Assembly: GCA_025362155.1 (NCBI GenBank)
Contig: JANYHX010000015.1
Coordinates: 1-7,891, forward strand
Direction of reading: 5' to 3'
DNA: 7,891 nt
Source: Gallionella sp.
GTDB lineage: Bacteria > Pseudomonadota > Gammaproteobacteria > Burkholderiales > Gallionellaceae
Shown: positions 6,782-7,891 of the stretch, in pieces
Layout: the number at the start of each line of letters is the position of its first letter
Position numbering within the stretch: position 1 is the first letter of the stretch
The notes under the pieces: generated by a model
The model's input: only the letters and a program-made list of their open reading frames with translations
Databases searched by the model: none
What the model was told of the DNA's origin: nothing
Made by a program: the position numbers and the translations under genes

Positions 6782-7666
6782 TTATTTAAGTGACACTAGG
6801 CGCGCACCCAGCACAGCCCCCATCGTGACCACCCCTAATCCTGCCAAGGTGAGCAAAGAGAGTGGCTCACCCAAAACAGGCACCGCGGCAAGCGCGGACA
6901 CACCCGGCACGATGGCCATCAGCAGCGTCACCGTTTGAGCGCCGAGGCGACGCACAGCAAAGGTGTAGAGCAACATGGCGACGAATACCACCAATACTCC
7001 CTGATAAGCTGCCTGCATGGCGATTTCGGCAACGGGTGCCTGACCCATCGTGCTGGGCAGGAACAACCACCACACCGGTAAATAGAGCAGGGCGCTGCCC
7101 AAGGTGGTGGTGACTGCTGCAGTGAGCGGCGGCATTGGGTAGCGGCGCAATAGCAGTGTGAACATTGCCCAGGAAGAAGAGCCGCAAAGAAACAGCAGGT
7201 CGCCGAGCATTTGCATGCCGGTCAGATGTGCTCCGTGGGAAAGCGTGTCGGCAGCGGTCAAGGCGATACCGATAAAAACCAGCAGCAGTGCGATGCGTTG
7301 CGCTGGTGACGGATTTTGCCGCAGCCACAACCAGGCAATTACGGCGGTGGCAAATGGCAACGTGCCTGGTAGCAGCACGGCTGCGTGAGCGGCGGGTGCC
7401 AGGCGAAAGCCGGTATACACGGTGATGGAATAACCTATCCCGCCGAACACTGAAAATAGCAGGATCACTTTGTACGGTGGCAAGGTTACGCGCGACAGAA
7501 ACATCAGCGCAATCAGCGCACCTACGCCAAAACGCAACGCGGTCACATCCCAGCCAGTCAATACGCCCTTGCCGCCATAGCGGCTGACCAGAATGAAACC
7601 GGTCCAGATGCAAATGGTAAAACAGGCCGCAATCAAGCCAGCGCGAGATGAATTGGTTTCGCTCAT
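6782..7666 (-). CDS. EamA/DMT-family transporter
   Basis: Inner-membrane carrier of the drug/metabolite transporter superfamily (RhaT/YdcZ/PagO-like EamA type), generally exporting amino acids or other small metabolites. The 294 residues form two tandem EamA repeats (about 10-138 and 150-290), giving ten hydrophobic helices. Family marks include W21-T-G near the start of helix 1, PAAHAAVLLPGTLPF (91-105), and in the second repeat the PGVSALAAVPVLGEPLS stretch (254-270) with its typical LGEP. The substrate cannot be told from sequence. No Shine-Dalgarno is visible before the ATG; that position is taken up by an AT-rich palindrome. The gene lies 76 bases after the stop of an upstream gene on the same strand and could be cotranscribed with it. 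No terminator is seen after its stop, so read-through toward the acyltransferase gene is possible. Confidence 0.93.
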   Translation of the reverse strand: MSETNSSRAGLIAACFTICIWTGFILVSRYGGKGVLTGWDVTALRFGVGALIALMFLSRVTLPPYKVILLFSVFGGIGYSITVYTGFRLAPAAHAAVLLPGTLPFATAVIAWLWLRQNPSPAQRIALLLVFIGIALTAADTLSHGAHLTGMQMLGDLLFLCGSSSWAMFTLLLRRYPMPPLTAAVTTTLGSALLYLPVWWLFLPSTMGQAPVAEIAMQAAYQGVLVVFVAMLLYTFAVRRLGAQTVTLLMAIVPGVSALAAVPVLGEPLSLLTLAGLGVVTMGAVLGARLVSLK

Positions 7667-7673
7667 ATGGATT

Positions 7674-7690
7674 TTAAATTGATAATTTAA
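7674..7690. promoter_or_regulatory. 17-base AT-rich palindrome upstream of the transporter gene
   Basis: TTAAATT-GAT-AATTTAA is a perfect 7-bp inverted repeat around a 3-base centre, ending 7 bases before the transporter ATG. It occupies the ribosome-binding position and the only AT-rich segment that could serve as a -10 region. A regulator operator or part of a promoter is possible; AT-rich palindromes also arise by chance. Confidence 0.35.
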
Positions 7691-7742
7691 TCAGAGTGGC
7701 GAATGTTTGGTGCATCTCAGAAACACCAGCTATTATTCGCGA

Positions 7743-7891
7743 TCATGCAGCTCTCGCCCGCCACATCCCCCACACCGCTATCTCGAAGTTGCGCGCAAAG
7801 CGTGCTGCATCACACAGTGGCGACACCCTGACCTGCGCGCGCAGTCCCGCACGCAGAGCGGCCAGCTTAGGCAAGTCACTCGCCATTACCA
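7743..7891 (-). CDS. C-terminal end of a putative TPR/O-GlcNAc-transferase-like (GT41) protein, partial
   Basis: An open frame enters from the right edge and ends at TGA 7743, giving 48 visible residues. The segment [15 protein letters not shown] (6-20), [14 protein letters not shown] (23-36) and a final MW (42-43) matches, from memory, the usual end of bacterial SPINDLY/OGT-like proteins. Those typically end in LAALR..LR....SPLCD..RFAR.LE.AY..MW. The missing upstream part would be expected to hold TPR repeats and the GT41 glycosyltransferase domain that moves a sugar from UDP-GlcNAc or a similar donor. High GC and strong third-position GC support true coding. The same strand and 76-base gap suggest an operon with the transporter gene. 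The family is inferred from the tail only. Confidence 0.7.
   Translation of the reverse strand, partial: VMASDLPKLAALRAGLRAQVRVSPLCDAARFARNFEIAVWGMWRARAA

Noticed and set aside
6867..7613. 248-residue minus-strand frame overlapping the transporter in another frame
   Set aside because: The transporter frame has the expected ten hydrophobic helices and EamA motifs, while this frame is Arg/His/Cys-rich with no family features.

Overview
The window looks like a chromosomal segment of a betaproteobacterium. The main reasons are the RNase E with an E. coli-like catalytic half and a lineage-variable tail, the divergent rne/rluC pair, and the low-molecular-weight tyrosine phosphatase beside rne. A Nitrosomonadales/Gallionellaceae-type genome is a guess from the general feel of the sequence and is not demonstrated. 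No rRNA, tRNA, CRISPR array, insertion sequence or phage gene is visible.

Layout. (1) 142-630, plus strand: a low-molecular-weight protein tyrosine phosphatase. It converges on rne and shares with it a perfect 12-bp stem terminator flanked by A and T runs. (2) 747-3296, minus strand: full-length RNase E, with a conserved catalytic half, a predicted membrane-binding helix and an Arg/Pro-rich disordered tail. (3) 3297-3788: a long divergent leader region between rne and rluC. It holds a strong 11-bp-stem hairpin and a pair of 12-bp direct repeats and is a good candidate for rne leader control. (4) 3789-4751, plus strand: 23S rRNA pseudouridine synthase RluC. (5) 4864-6549, minus strand: a visibly AT-richer membrane acyltransferase (acyltransferase-3 family) with an extra membrane segment and a C-terminal extracytoplasmic domain that is not the usual SGNH type. 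(6) 6782-7666, minus strand: a ten-helix EamA/DMT-type transporter. (7) 7743-7891, minus strand: the last 48 codons of what looks like a TPR/O-GlcNAc-transferase-like (GT41) protein, cut by the window edge.

The left half is RNA housekeeping: RNase E, the degradosome scaffold, and RluC, which modifies 23S rRNA. The right half is envelope- and sugar-related accessory content: acyltransferase, small-molecule exporter and glycosyltransferase end. The rluC/acyltransferase boundary is marked by a REP-like palindrome and a change in base composition, which suggests an accessory insertion behind rluC.

No clearly new multi-gene system is visible. The most interesting signals are duplicated short peptide motifs in the RNase E tail, the hairpin in the rne/rluC leader region, and the domain make-up of the acyltransferase.
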